Shown here: piece by piece, positions 9,764-18,818 of the stretch
Numbering within the stretch: the first letter of the stretch is position 1
Layout: each line of letters opens with the position of its first letter
Assembly (NCBI GenBank): GCA_028708425.1
Contig: JAQVYY010000019.1
Location: forward strand, 1-56,586
Source of the DNA: Bacteroidales bacterium
Lineage (GTDB): Bacteria > Bacteroidota > Bacteroidia > Bacteroidales > Tenuifilaceae
Length of the DNA stretch: 56,586 bases
Direction: 5' to 3'
The notes under the pieces: generated by a model
What the model saw: the letters and a program-made list of their open reading frames with translations, nothing else
Told to the model about the DNA's origin: nothing
The model's database searches: none
Position numbers and translations under genes: made by a program

Positions 9764-9849
9764 TGCCCAGAACAAGAGTCGAACTTGCACGCCCTAAAAC
9801 GAGCACCAGCCCCTCAAGCTGGCGTGTCTACCAATTCCACCACCTGGGC
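9764..9849 (-). tRNA. tRNA-Leu (anticodon GAG)
   Basis: The minus strand folds as an 86-nt class II tRNA. The acceptor stem is GCCCAGG / TCTGGGC with discriminator A. The D-loop contains AATTGGTAGAC. The anticodon stem CCAGC / GCTGG encloses TTGAGGG, giving anticodon GAG. A long variable arm (TGCTCGTTTTAGGGCG) and a T-loop GTTCGACTC follow. The 3' CCA is not encoded (CAA follows), so it must be added by the CCA enzyme. Confidence 0.95.
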
Positions 9850-9861
9850 ATAAATCGGATG

Positions 9862-9869
9862 CAAAGTTA
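9862..9869 (-). promoter_or_regulatory. -7 promoter element for tRNA-Leu
   Basis: On the minus strand this reads TAACTTTG followed by C, a perfect match to the Bacteroidota -7 element TAnnTTTG. It lies 12 bp upstream of the tRNA 5' end. The -33 box is not clear. Confidence 0.65.
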
Positions 9870-9944
9870 GTAAATAAAAACTTGCTAAGCATTAATATAC
9901 CGTAAAAAAAATTTAGGGTAAAGTAAATTCACCATATAGAATTC

Positions 9945-10571
9945 CTAAACCAAGCTGTACACCATCATTTCATCATCGGCATCGGAAAAACCTACGCTTT
10001 TAAGGTACTTATTATGCCTATGGTCTGCCTTTTTCGCTACCAGCTTTGTATATCCCATCTCTACAAAGCGTGGCTTTAGATTAGTGTACATAAATTTACC
10101 GCTCTTAAAATCTCTCATCTCGGGGATAGCATAATCTAGTTCAACCCGAAGCACACCATTATCAATATCCGTTGCCATGAACAATCCGGCTACGGTCATG
10201 TTCCTAAGCACAAAAAAATTTACGTCGCACCTGCTGAAAGTATCATCAAAAACGTGAAAAATCTTCAGGATATCACTTCTATAGAAAGTTAAGAATTTTT
10301 GCAAAAAGCTACCGCCCTTATCTACCTCAATCACTTCAAAAACCTCCTTTTTCCTAAAATAATCCAGAAGATAGTAAATATCAACCACAACAATAATTCC
10401 ATTCATTAACCCAACGGGTATTGAGCCAATCAAAAAGCCATAAACAGAAAACAGCGCAGCCCCCACCAAGTTTATTACCCTAAACTTTACCAACGAATTC
10501 ATAAACATTGATACGGCGATAATAACCGAGGCTAGGTAGCCAACCCATTCAAGAAATACTGAGTAATCCAT
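9945..10571 (-). CDS. YgjV-like inner membrane protein with GNAT-like C-terminal half
   Basis: The chosen start is the ATG at 10571 (MDYSVFLEWVGYLAS); the longer ORF to 10652 would run into repeat copy B. The 208-aa product begins with three or four hydrophobic helices (about residues 5-80) of the YgjV-type inner-membrane family. The rest is soluble. Its last 60 residues (YTNLKPRFVEMGYTKLVAKK, then HNKYLKSVGF) resemble the end of a GNAT acetyltransferase fold, but I see no clear acetyl-CoA loop. Function is unknown. It lies alone between the tRNA and the tricorn gene. The membrane-family assignment is moderate and the GNAT resemblance is tentative. Confidence 0.6.
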   Translation of the reverse strand: MDYSVFLEWVGYLASVIIAVSMFMNSLVKFRVINLVGAALFSVYGFLIGSIPVGLMNGIIVVVDIYYLLDYFRKKEVFEVIEVDKGGSFLQKFLTFYRSDILKIFHVFDDTFSRCDVNFFVLRNMTVAGLFMATDIDNGVLRVELDYAIPEMRDFKSGKFMYTNLKPRFVEMGYTKLVAKKADHRHNKYLKSVGFSDADDEMMVYSLV

Positions 10572-10643
10572 ACACGTATATATTTTAATACACAAAGATA
10601 AAAAAACCTGTATATTTGTGTAGAATAGCGAACAATTATTAAT

Positions 10644-10789
10644 AACCCGCATTATTCGTAAAATTTATAAAGATGAGTGCAATGCGGGTTACCCCAACAT
10701 AATCGAGCCCAATTTTGAGCAACTAGATTGGTTGTAAAAATTAGTCGCTGTGGCAGATAGCAATTATTCGAAAGTATAATTGGGGATAA
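10644..10789 (+). repeat. 149-bp structured intergenic repeat, copy B
   Basis: A nearly full-length copy, beginning AACCCGCATTATTC and ending TAATTGGGGATAA. Hairpin 3 is GCTGTG / GATAGC with a G-U pair. It lies between the YgjV-like gene and the tricorn-type protease gene, which are divergently transcribed, about 85 bp upstream of the protease ATG. The remainder of the 10572-10872 gap shows no gene. Confidence 0.85.
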
Positions 10790-10872
10790 ATCGGTCAACT
10801 TTTTGAACCACACATTAATCTTTTGCGCTTTATAAACGTCAAAAGGAAAATTACTAACATAATTTCATTAAC

Positions 10873-13800
10873 ATGGTTAAAACATTCCGACTAATAGCGG
10901 CAATAGGGCTAACAATGCTGCTAAGCTCTACAGCAAGTGCGCAGGATACCGAACAATGGATTCGCTACTCGGCAATATCGCCCGATGGTAGTAAAATAGC
11001 CTTTACCTTTAAAGGAAATATCTACACGGTTGCCGCCAACGGAGGCAATGCCACACAGCTTACATACCATAAGGAACACGATTTTATGCCCATTTGGAAT
11101 AACGACGGCACCAAAATAAGCTTCGCATCGAACCGTTATGGCGATTTTGATGTATTTATAGTTGATGCCCAAGGCGGAGAGGCCAAGAGATTGACCTACC
11201 ACTCGGCCAATGAGTACCCCTATGCCTTTAGTCACGATAATACGCAGGTAATCTTTGGCGGTCAGCGCTTGGATGATGCAAACCATAGACAATACCCAAC
11301 AGGCTCGCAACCAGAAGTATATACCGTAGCCGCCGATGGTGGTAGGGTTAACCAGCTATGGACAATTCCAGCGGAGCTGGTAAGGGTTAGCTCCGATGGC
11401 AAAACCATGGTTTATCATGATAAAAAAGGGGGAGAAAACGAATGGCGTAAGCATCATACATCATCAATTACACGCGACATCTGGGCCTACGATGTGGAGA
11501 ATGATCAGCATAAAATGATTACTTTGTTCGAGGGCGAAAACAGAAACCCTGTCTTTACCAACGACAATAAGAGCATTTTCTACCTCAGCGAAGAAAGCGG
11601 TACGTTCAACGTACATAAATTGGCCCTTGACAACCCAAAAAAGGTTGAGCAGATCACTAGCTTTGAATTTCACCCCGTGCGATTTCTCAGCATCAGCCAT
11701 GACGAAACCCTATGCTATACGCACCACGGCAACCTTTACACACAAAAACTGGGAGCCGAGCCGCAGAGAATTGAAGTAAAAATAAAAAGCGGGTCACTTA
11801 CCAACAACGAGCAAATTCTGCCAATAGCTGGAAACATTAGCGAAATGGCCATAGCACCCAATGGCAAAGAGGTTGCCTTTATCGCCAGAGGCGAAGTTTT
11901 TGTATCGTCGGTTGAGGGAAAAATCACTAAACGCATTACCAACACAACCGAGCAGGAGAAATTTATCAACTTTTCGCCCGATGGAAAATCGATAATATAC
12001 GCCAGTCAGCGTAATACCATTTGGGGAATTTACAAGGCGACTAAGGTTGTAAGCGAGGAGCCATTTTTTTACGCCTCTACCCTAATTAAAGAGGAAAAGG
12101 TAATTGACAACAACAACGACAACTACCAACCCAAAATATCGCCAGATGGCAAGGAGATTGCTTTTATTGAGAATCGACGCTCGCTAAAAATATATAATAT
12201 TGAAAGCAAGCAGATACGTGAAATTCTTGGCCCCGACGAGCTGTTCTACATGCGCGATGGCGACCAACGGTTTAGCTGGAGCCCCGATAGCCAATGGCTA
12301 CTAACCCAGTACTCGCCAAACCTTGGGATAGCCGAAATTGTTCTAATCGATGTGAACGGAAAACAACCCATGGTAAACCTAACCGAGAGCGGCTTTGGCG
12401 ACTACTCGGCTAAATGGGTAAACGATGGCAAACAAATTTTATGGTTTAGCGATAGGCACGGGCTACGCGGACATGCAACCAGCAGCTCACGACAGCTAGA
12501 CGTGTACTCACTTTTCTTAACCCGCGACAGCTGGGATAAGTTTAATATGACCGAAGACGACTACAAGCTATGGAAAGAGATAGAAAAGTTGGATAAGGAT
12601 AAAAACAAGGATAAAGAGGAGGATTCTGACAAGAAATCGAGGAAGAAAAAGAAAGAGGATAAAAACAAGGAAGAAACTACAAAAATAGAAATCGACTGGG
12701 AGGGCTTAAAGGACAGAAAAAAACGCCTAACAATCCATTCTTCGCGACTATCGGATGCGGTTCTATCAAAAGATGGCGAAACGCTATACTACCTCGCTCG
12801 GTTCGAAAAAGGGTTAAACCTTTGGAGCACAAACCTTCGCAACAACGAAACCAAGATGCTTATCCCCCTAAATAAGAGGTCGGCAAGCCTTGAATGGAGC
12901 AAAGACATGGACAAGCTCTTCATGCTATCAAATGGTTCAATATCTACCGTTGATGTAAAATCAAAATCAGCTAAACCTGTTAGTATTAGCGGCGAGGTTT
13001 CGATAAACCTTGCTGAAGAACGCCAGCTAATGTTCGACCATGTTTGGAAACGCAATAAAGCGATGTTCTACGTATCCGACTACCATGGTGCGCCCTGGGA
13101 CAAGCTTCGCGATGAGTACAAGCCTAAGCTACCGCTTATGGGTAACGACTTTGAATTTACCGAGCTACTATCAGAAATGCTTGGCGAGCTAAACGTGTCG
13201 CATAGCGGAGCGCGGTATCGCGGTAGCATTAAAAACAGCACGTCAACCGCATCGCTAGGTATTTTTATTGATTATAGCCATGAGGATGAGGGGGTTAAAA
13301 TTGCTGAAATAATGCAATTTGGACCACTAGACAAAGCCCACATCGAGGTTAAACCCAACATGATTATAAAATCGATTGATGGTGAGGCAATTACCCACGA
13401 TGTGGATTTTTCAAAATTCTTAAATAAAAAAGCTGATAAATTTACAGCACTCGAAATTTACGACCCAGCAAAAGGTTCAACATTCAGCATAACAGTAAAA
13501 CCAATAACCCTAAGGCAAGAGAGCTCGTTGCTTTATAATAGGTGGGTAAAACAGAACGAGAAGCTAGTAGATAGCCTCAGCAACGGGCAGCTAGGTTACG
13601 TTCATATTCCTGGAATGAGCGATGAGCCATACCGTAACACCTACGAAAAAGCCATGGGTAAATATGCCCACACCAAAGGATTGGTTATTGACACCCGCTT
13701 TAATGGTGGTGGCGATCTGGTTAGCGACCTGGCCATGTTTCTTACGGGTCAAAATTTTCTTGAGTATGCAATTGAAAACCGATCGCTGGGAATCGAACCC

Positions 13801-14136
13801 CTTGCCCGATGGACAAAACCCTCGGTTGCCCTAGTAAACGAGGCGAACTACAGCGATGGCCATTGCTTTAGCTGCGGGTATAAGGATTTAGGAATCGGAA
13901 CCCTAATAGGTATGCCCGTACCTGGCACCTGCAGCTTTGCAGGGTGGGAAATGCTTCAAAATGGAAAGGTTTTATGGGGCTCTGTTCCGGTTGGCGTAAA
14001 AAACATGAAGGGCGAATGGCTAGAAAATTACGAATCGGTACCCGACATTGTGGTTAAAAATATGCCAGGAGAAATTGACAAAGGCCGCGATGAGCAGCTC
14101 GAAGTAGCAATTAAAGAGCTACTTAACAAAATCTAA
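10873..14136 (+). CDS. Exported tricorn-type serine protease (S41 family)
   Basis: This 1087-aa protein is a tricorn-protease homologue that degrades oligopeptides, here probably in the periplasm because it starts with a signal peptide (cleavage near residues 23-24, ASAQD). The first ~670 residues are TolB/WD40-like beta-propeller repeats (SPDGSKIAFTF, SPDGKSIIYAS, SPDGKEIAFIE). A central module, a PDZ domain (about 800-870) and the C-terminal S41 core follow. His777 (NVSHSGARY) and Ser994 (NYSDGH) match the catalytic positions, with FNGGGDLV as oxyanion-region sequence. A Lys/Asp/Glu-rich insert occupies about residues 570-615. The gene is monocistronic with a strong terminator. Confidence 0.9.
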   Translation: MVKTFRLIAAIGLTMLLSSTASAQDTEQWIRYSAISPDGSKIAFTFKGNIYTVAANGGNATQLTYHKEHDFMPIWNNDGTKISFASNRYGDFDVFIVDAQGGEAKRLTYHSANEYPYAFSHDNTQVIFGGQRLDDANHRQYPTGSQPEVYTVAADGGRVNQLWTIPAELVRVSSDGKTMVYHDKKGGENEWRKHHTSSITRDIWAYDVENDQHKMITLFEGENRNPVFTNDNKSIFYLSEESGTFNVHKLALDNPKKVEQITSFEFHPVRFLSISHDETLCYTHHGNLYTQKLGAEPQRIEVKIKSGSLTNNEQILPIAGNISEMAIAPNGKEVAFIARGEVFVSSVEGKITKRITNTTEQEKFINFSPDGKSIIYASQRNTIWGIYKATKVVSEEPFFYASTLIKEEKVIDNNNDNYQPKISPDGKEIAFIENRRSLKIYNIESKQIREILGPDELFYMRDGDQRFSWSPDSQWLLTQYSPNLGIAEIVLIDVNGKQPMVNLTESGFGDYSAKWVNDGKQILWFSDRHGLRGHATSSSRQLDVYSLFLTRDSWDKFNMTEDDYKLWKEIEKLDKDKNKDKEEDSDKKSRKKKKEDKNKEETTKIEIDWEGLKDRKKRLTIHSSRLSDAVLSKDGETLYYLARFEKGLNLWSTNLRNNETKMLIPLNKRSASLEWSKDMDKLFMLSNGSISTVDVKSKSAKPVSISGEVSINLAEERQLMFDHVWKRNKAMFYVSDYHGAPWDKLRDEYKPKLPLMGNDFEFTELLSEMLGELNVSHSGARYRGSIKNSTSTASLGIFIDYSHEDEGVKIAEIMQFGPLDKAHIEVKPNMIIKSIDGEAITHDVDFSKFLNKKADKFTALEIYDPAKGSTFSITVKPITLRQESSLLYNRWVKQNEKLVDSLSNGQLGYVHIPGMSDEPYRNTYEKAMGKYAHTKGLVIDTRFNGGGDLVSDLAMFLTGQNFLEYAIENRSLGIEPLARWTKPSVALVNEANYSDGHCFSCGYKDLGIGTLIGMPVPGTCSFAGWEMLQNGKVLWGSVPVGVKNMKGEWLENYESVPDIVVKNMPGEIDKGRDEQLEVAIKELLNKI

Positions 14137-14154
14137 AGAAACTCTACAAAAAGG

Positions 14155-14184
14155 AAGAGGGTGCTGGTCAGCACCCTCTTTTTT
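14155..14184 (+). terminator. Rho-independent terminator after tricorn-type gene
   Basis: The stem AAGAGGGTGCTG / CAGCACCCTCTT continues into a T-run, 18 bp after the protease stop codon. Confidence 0.85.
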
Positions 14185-14248
14185 GTAAATTTTCTTAAGC
14201 AGACCCTCTAGATGTATGTGTCAAAATCCATTTTGCATTTAGAATTTA

Positions 14249-15670
14249 CTACAAGCCTAGCTCTTTTGTTAAAGCTTTAACCTCATTGGGTAATGCATAG
14301 GCTAAATCGTTAAGTAGATTTCTTATCTTCTGTTTTCGATGCTTATTGGTTAAAAGCATCTTCCCACTTTTAGCTATTGTATCAAAAAACTTTGCCCTAC
14401 TTATGTCACCCTCCATATACTCAGAAAGACTTGTGTACCAAGCAATAACAGGCAGATACATTGCTTTACCTAGCAACCGTTTTTCCTTGGCCACTAACCT
14501 ATATCTCCTTGCTAACAATATCACCCTCGAGTACTTCTCGTTCCTTAATAGTGCCTGCATAAAAGAGCTGAAGTACAAATGCCATCGGTACTCAAGGATC
14601 TCTTTCCTATACCCCTCGAAAAAGGTTGTACCATAGCTAACCGCTTTCTCTATCTGGTTGTTTGCAGTAAGGGTTTTAATGTAGAAAGATGCAAATCCGA
14701 TTTTACTGTGAAAGCTATTGGTATTCTTAACTTCATGGATCGAATCTGTCATCAGTCTTAACGCTTTAGCGCTTTTCCCATTCCTAAGCAAAATTCCACA
14801 AAGACTAACAAGGTAGAAAAGGTAATCGCTGTTTTTCTGCCGAATAGACAGAAAACAGTACTTTTCAGCAACATCTAACTCGTTTAGCTTTGAATGCATC
14901 ATGGCCCTATTGTGATAGTAATTAGCCATTATTCGTTTTGAGTAGAAAATACTGGTACGAAACTGACTATCTAAATGATTATAAATACTCATTAAACGTT
15001 CAAACTCTCTATTGGTATAGTACAGTATGGTTAATCTAACAGCAGCACGGTATCGTGTGTATCCATCCAGCGCTTCGTTATAGTAAATATCCTTAAGTAA
15101 CGTTTCCCAAGCGAGAAACTCATCATCATCGGCTGCAATTTGCCTTACTATGCGCTCTGCCGCTCTATTCATCTCATTATTTTGATATTGAGCATACACA
15201 TAGTTCTCCTGAAACCGCTCTAAAAAATCTGTTACCTGAGCATAGTATCGAATACGGCTCCTTACCATCAGGTAATCTCGATAGTACTGTATAACCTGAT
15301 AAAAACGTATAAAATTATAGGATGCAGGATCTGTCTGCCGAACTTCCTCCATCAGCAACTTCTCCTGCTCGGGAGTTATACTATCGGTCATTACGCTTTG
15401 CTCAATTGAGAGCAACCATTGGTAGTACAAATCAACGTCTACCTTTGCAAGGCTTTCGGTAATCCATCTCTTTATATAGGAATATGATCGCTTATCAATT
15501 GTGGTATCGTAGGGCAATCGGTTCTGGGGATTTTTACAATTGTAGCTAACAAGGTTAAGTATCTTAAGATTTTCGGGTTTACTGAATTGCTGTATAGCAA
15601 GAAGATAATCAGCTTCATGTGGAAACAGCGAGTTTGCAAAATCAGAAAATGTCGACAACTTTCCTCTCAT
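14249..15670 (-). CDS. Hypothetical 473-aa helical protein, TPR-like
   Basis: I do not recognise this family. The product is 473 aa, without signal peptide or membrane segment, and looks almost wholly helical. It is rich in Tyr, Arg and Leu, with repeating patterns such as YYNEALDGYTRYRAAVRL, YHNRAMMHSKLNELDVAEKY and YFSSFMQALLRNEKYS. These suggest degenerate tetratricopeptide-like helix pairs across about residues 150-440. Such proteins are usually cytoplasmic scaffolds. It is separated from the upstream STAS-like gene by a terminator, so it probably has its own promoter. Its long single frame with dense, plausible protein composition supports it as a real gene. Confidence 0.65.
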   Translation of the reverse strand: MRGKLSTFSDFANSLFPHEADYLLAIQQFSKPENLKILNLVSYNCKNPQNRLPYDTTIDKRSYSYIKRWITESLAKVDVDLYYQWLLSIEQSVMTDSITPEQEKLLMEEVRQTDPASYNFIRFYQVIQYYRDYLMVRSRIRYYAQVTDFLERFQENYVYAQYQNNEMNRAAERIVRQIAADDDEFLAWETLLKDIYYNEALDGYTRYRAAVRLTILYYTNREFERLMSIYNHLDSQFRTSIFYSKRIMANYYHNRAMMHSKLNELDVAEKYCFLSIRQKNSDYLFYLVSLCGILLRNGKSAKALRLMTDSIHEVKNTNSFHSKIGFASFYIKTLTANNQIEKAVSYGTTFFEGYRKEILEYRWHLYFSSFMQALLRNEKYSRVILLARRYRLVAKEKRLLGKAMYLPVIAWYTSLSEYMEGDISRAKFFDTIAKSGKMLLTNKHRKQKIRNLLNDLAYALPNEVKALTKELGL

Positions 15671-15700
15671 GATTAGATTTTAAACCTGTGCTAAGTTAAT

Positions 15701-15726
15701 AAAAAAGCCAGCTATTACGCTGGCTT
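15701..15726 (-). terminator. Rho-independent terminator of the hydrolase/STAS transcript
   Basis: On the minus strand, AAGCCAGC pairs with GCTGGCTT around a 6-nt loop, and a run of T follows. It ends the transcript that carries the barrel, hydrolase and STAS-like genes. Confidence 0.8.
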
Positions 15727-15752
15727 AAACCTAAAACCACAAAAAAAGACTC

Positions 15753-16151
15753 CTATTTTGTATTCAACCACTCCTTAGCTTCGCTAACAGTTTTAAAGAA
15801 CTTTCCCTCGAACTTATTCTGGTCGCGCTTCCTGGCAATATTTTTTGCAGCAAACTTCACAAAAGCATCAGAATCGCCTAAAACCGTTGCCGAATAGCGA
15901 TAACCTGCTTTCTCAGCTCGGGGTAGCCACTCATTATTAAGCCATTGCTGGTCCTTAATAGTAAAAAGGGTTGCACTAGAGTTATCAACTAAAATTTTCG
16001 ATACGCCATTCTTCTGCATGACTTCCAAGGCTGTATTGCATCCTCTCATAAACTCATCGCTACTGGGCATGCCTGTCCACTGTATCATAGCACACTTTAT
16101 ATCATTAAGATAAGAAACTCTATAATGCTTGCCAACCTCAATAATATCCAT
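15753..16151 (-). CDS. STAS/SpoIIAA-like protein
   Basis: This is a 132-aa soluble protein. An alternating beta/alpha pattern (YRVSYLNDIKCAMIQWTG, then a helix, then KILVDNSSATLF) resembles STAS or SpoIIAA-like domains, which act as small regulatory or lipid-binding modules. No phosphorylatable serine of anti-anti-sigma type can be assigned with confidence. The gene lies 13 bp downstream of the alpha/beta-hydrolase lipoprotein and is followed by a terminator, so it is the last gene of that transcript. Function in this locus is unknown. Confidence 0.55.
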   Translation of the reverse strand: MDIIEVGKHYRVSYLNDIKCAMIQWTGMPSSDEFMRGCNTALEVMQKNGVSKILVDNSSATLFTIKDQQWLNNEWLPRAEKAGYRYSATVLGDSDAFVKFAAKNIARKRDQNKFEGKFFKTVSEAKEWLNTK

Positions 16152-16164
16152 AGGTTTAATTTTT

Positions 16165-17118
16165 CTAGTTGAAAAATGCCTTCACCTCGCTGTTAAATAC
16201 CTCTGATTTTTCGAACATTAAAAAATGACCGCATTTGGGAACCATAACCAGCTTGCTGTCCTTAATTTTTGAAGCACCGTACCTTGCCACCTCAGTGGTT
16301 GGCCCTGGGTTAAGGAATCTGTTAGGAATTAGGTTATCGTTCTCGCCAAAAAGGATAAGCGTTGGAACTTTGATATCCTGTAGATAATTGAGAACCGGAT
16401 TATCAACCATTCCTTGAACTGATTGTACTATGGCATAACAATATGCATCAAAGTCGTCGGCTGAGCGCATACTAATCCTGTCGGTTATCATAAAGTAGGC
16501 ATCATCTGGTAAACGATAAAAATTTGATGCCAAATTATTCTGAATTGCCTCGGGAGTAGTAAGTTTTACCCCATCCAAAGTCATTGCCTCCCTAAACCAT
16601 TGTTTTTGGCCTTTATGAAACTTCTCGAAACCTGCAGGTGCAACCAGTATTAGCCCTTCAACAATATTCGGATATTGCAGCGCAGCAGTTATAGCGATTT
16701 GCCCTCCCATGGAGTGCCCTGCTATAATTACGTTGCTTAATCCTAACTCACGCACAAATTCGTTAACTATCCCAGCATAAAAAGTCATCTGGCCGCTATG
16801 GGGCTGCTTGCTCGATTTTCCGTAACCAGGTAAATCGATTGAGATACACCTATAGTCTGTTTTTAGGTGGTCAACATTTTTAATCCATGCCTGAAGGTAG
16901 CTACCTAGGCCATGAATAAAGATTATGGTTTGCTTACCACTTCCCTCATCGGTATAGGCAATATTGTAACCGCTCTCTGGCAGGTGGGCTTTCTTTACTT
17001 CATGCCGATACTCCATATCATCGAGATGCTTAAACTTCGCCAAATTCTTGTATGGAGTACTGCAATTACTCATTGTAAACAGGCTAACGATTATGGATAA
17101 TAATAATATCTTTTTCAT
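16165..17118 (-). CDS. Alpha/beta hydrolase lipoprotein
   Basis: The 317-aa product has a lipoprotein signal peptide with Cys19 (TMSNC), so it is anchored in a membrane on the periplasmic side or at the surface. The body is a classical alpha/beta hydrolase: oxyanion HGLG (69-72), nucleophile elbow GHSMGG with Ser136, an acid residue in FGENDNLIP, and a C-terminal His in KCGHFLMFEK. The likely activity is ester or thioester hydrolysis; the substrate is not evident. It is 25 bp downstream of an outer-membrane barrel gene and 13 bp upstream of the STAS-like gene. Its placement beside 3-ketoacyl/hydroxyacyl-CoA genes suggests, by inference only, a role in releasing short hydroxy acids. Confidence 0.8.
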   Translation of the reverse strand: MKKILLLSIIVSLFTMSNCSTPYKNLAKFKHLDDMEYRHEVKKAHLPESGYNIAYTDEGSGKQTIIFIHGLGSYLQAWIKNVDHLKTDYRCISIDLPGYGKSSKQPHSGQMTFYAGIVNEFVRELGLSNVIIAGHSMGGQIAITAALQYPNIVEGLILVAPAGFEKFHKGQKQWFREAMTLDGVKLTTPEAIQNNLASNFYRLPDDAYFMITDRISMRSADDFDAYCYAIVQSVQGMVDNPVLNYLQDIKVPTLILFGENDNLIPNRFLNPGPTTEVARYGASKIKDSKLVMVPKCGHFLMFEKSEVFNSEVKAFFN

Positions 17119-17143
17119 TTCTGCATCAATTTTTGGTTAACCT

Positions 17144-18739
17144 TTAAAACATAAGCCATTTAAAAACTAGGAATGCTGTCCATGGGTTTACAGGTCGTGT
17201 ATCGGAATTTCCATTTACCGAACTTCCGTATGAGCTCTGTTTGCTATCGTAAAAATCGCCTAACATTAAGTATGCTCCATGTAGTTCGAGGCTCATAAAG
17301 GGTCCAATATTATAGGCAACCTTACCATTTATCTCAGTACCCATAACAAACCCGCCCCCTTTAGGTTGAACATTGCTAAGAGCAAATGCACCGCCAATTT
17401 TTGCATCAATTTTATGAGGAATAAAACTCCTTGATAGGTTTGCAGTAATAGCAGTTAAGCCGTAGCCCATGTTTGAAATATCGCATACTGCATGCATATA
17501 GCGGTTAACCACATTGCCATGCGGCAAAAGAATGTACGATCCAGAACTAATGAAAATAGCTCCTGGCGAACCCCATTGGTTTCCAGTAATAACTCCCGTA
17601 TATTTTCCATCGGATAAACCATTAGCATCTCCGGATGAGTATAGTACATCAACAGATGCATGATCATTTAGGGTCTGCCCATAACGATATGATAACCTTA
17701 AATTTGCCGCAAATCCAAGGATATCGTGCGCCTTAGTCCATTGAGTTTTCGAAACCGCTTTGTTTGTCAGCGTATCAGCAGCACCAATATTTGCGTTAAT
17801 AAAACCTGTTACCATCCATGGATCGATCCAATGTTCAGTGTTACGACCAAAAAATGTACCTAGCCAAACCACATCAGACTTGTAGGGCACATCGCCGTAT
17901 GCAAATTTATACACACCGTTGTAGCTAGCCAAAAGGCTATTAAAACCTTGCCCAAGTATAGAAACTCCACCTTTACCTTGTGCCCTATCGTTAACATAGT
18001 ATGCTGATGCACCAATTTTCCATGCGCGCGAAACATCCTTCTCTCCAATAAGCTCATATAGGGTAACATCATCATCTAGTTCAACAGAGTTCTCATACAG
18101 TTTAAACATACCTGCTTTAAGGCGAGAATAGTCCCACTCCTTACGAACAGTTACGCCAACCCCATCGGTTCCAAAATAAGCCAATCGGTAACCTGTTGTA
18201 GTCATCTTATCGAACAAAGTTCGGTATGGGTTATATGGTGTATCGAACATTCGCTGTAATCCTAGGTTAATATACCAACCATCAAAAGGGATTAGCTCCA
18301 GTTCGATGTTCTGGGTTTGAAGGTTTACCTGATCGGCAGATATTGCTGAGCCCAAGTTACCTCCTACTCCGTAGGCTACATCACCCCATGTCCAGTCAAT
18401 CTCAAACGATGCTCTTAGAATCGCTTTCCCATCAAAAAGATTTGGCTTATAGATAAAAAAGGGTAAGAATCGTTGCTCTGCATAACGGCTTGTTTTGGAA
18501 CTCGATGTACTTGTTGTATTACTGCCAAACAAGCGACCTACTACCTGTCCTTTTAAGAACTCGCTTTGGGCATACATATTTGATGCAACGCCTTGGTTTA
18601 TAAAAAAACCAAGAAACTCAAACTCTTTATTTGGTTTATCGGGAATTACTCCAGAAAAGTACTGGTTAGAGGGATTCTGGCTTTGAGCATCAACTACCAT
18701 TGCCAAAATCAACAGGCTTAAAACAATTAACTTTTTCAC
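17144..18739 (-). CDS. Outer-membrane beta-barrel (porin-like) protein
   Basis: The 531-aa protein has an N-terminal signal peptide (MKKLIVLSLLILAMVVDAQ). The remainder shows many short alternating aromatic strands such as AILRASFEIDWTWG, WYINLGLQRMFDTPYNPYR and AANLRLSYRYGQ. It ends KWLMF, with a terminal aromatic residue usual for BAM-inserted barrels. This pattern fits a large outer-membrane barrel of the porin or alginate-export-like kind. The specific family and the substrate are not recognisable. It opens a three-gene transcript (barrel, hydrolase, STAS) and follows a terminator of the lipoprotein gene. Confidence 0.7.
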   Translation of the reverse strand: MKKLIVLSLLILAMVVDAQSQNPSNQYFSGVIPDKPNKEFEFLGFFINQGVASNMYAQSEFLKGQVVGRLFGSNTTSTSSSKTSRYAEQRFLPFFIYKPNLFDGKAILRASFEIDWTWGDVAYGVGGNLGSAISADQVNLQTQNIELELIPFDGWYINLGLQRMFDTPYNPYRTLFDKMTTTGYRLAYFGTDGVGVTVRKEWDYSRLKAGMFKLYENSVELDDDVTLYELIGEKDVSRAWKIGASAYYVNDRAQGKGGVSILGQGFNSLLASYNGVYKFAYGDVPYKSDVVWLGTFFGRNTEHWIDPWMVTGFINANIGAADTLTNKAVSKTQWTKAHDILGFAANLRLSYRYGQTLNDHASVDVLYSSGDANGLSDGKYTGVITGNQWGSPGAIFISSGSYILLPHGNVVNRYMHAVCDISNMGYGLTAITANLSRSFIPHKIDAKIGGAFALSNVQPKGGGFVMGTEINGKVAYNIGPFMSLELHGAYLMLGDFYDSKQSSYGSSVNGNSDTRPVNPWTAFLVFKWLMF

Positions 18740-18769
18740 AGCAGAATGATTAGTTGTTTAATAAAAGTG

Positions 18770-18801
18770 AAAAAATCAGAGCCGAAAGTATGCCGGCTCC
18801 G
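18770..18801 (-). terminator. Terminator after the lipocalin-like lipoprotein gene
   Basis: On the minus strand, GAGCCG pairs with CGGCTC and is followed by ATTTTTT. It separates the lipoprotein gene from the barrel gene, so the barrel probably has its own promoter or receives read-through. Confidence 0.6.
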
Positions 18802-18818
18802 AGTTGTAGATCGTAAAA

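Noticed and set aside
13622-13834. Plus-strand ORF of 70 aa inside the tricorn-type gene
   Set aside because: It is an alternative-frame shadow of the catalytic-domain coding sequence.
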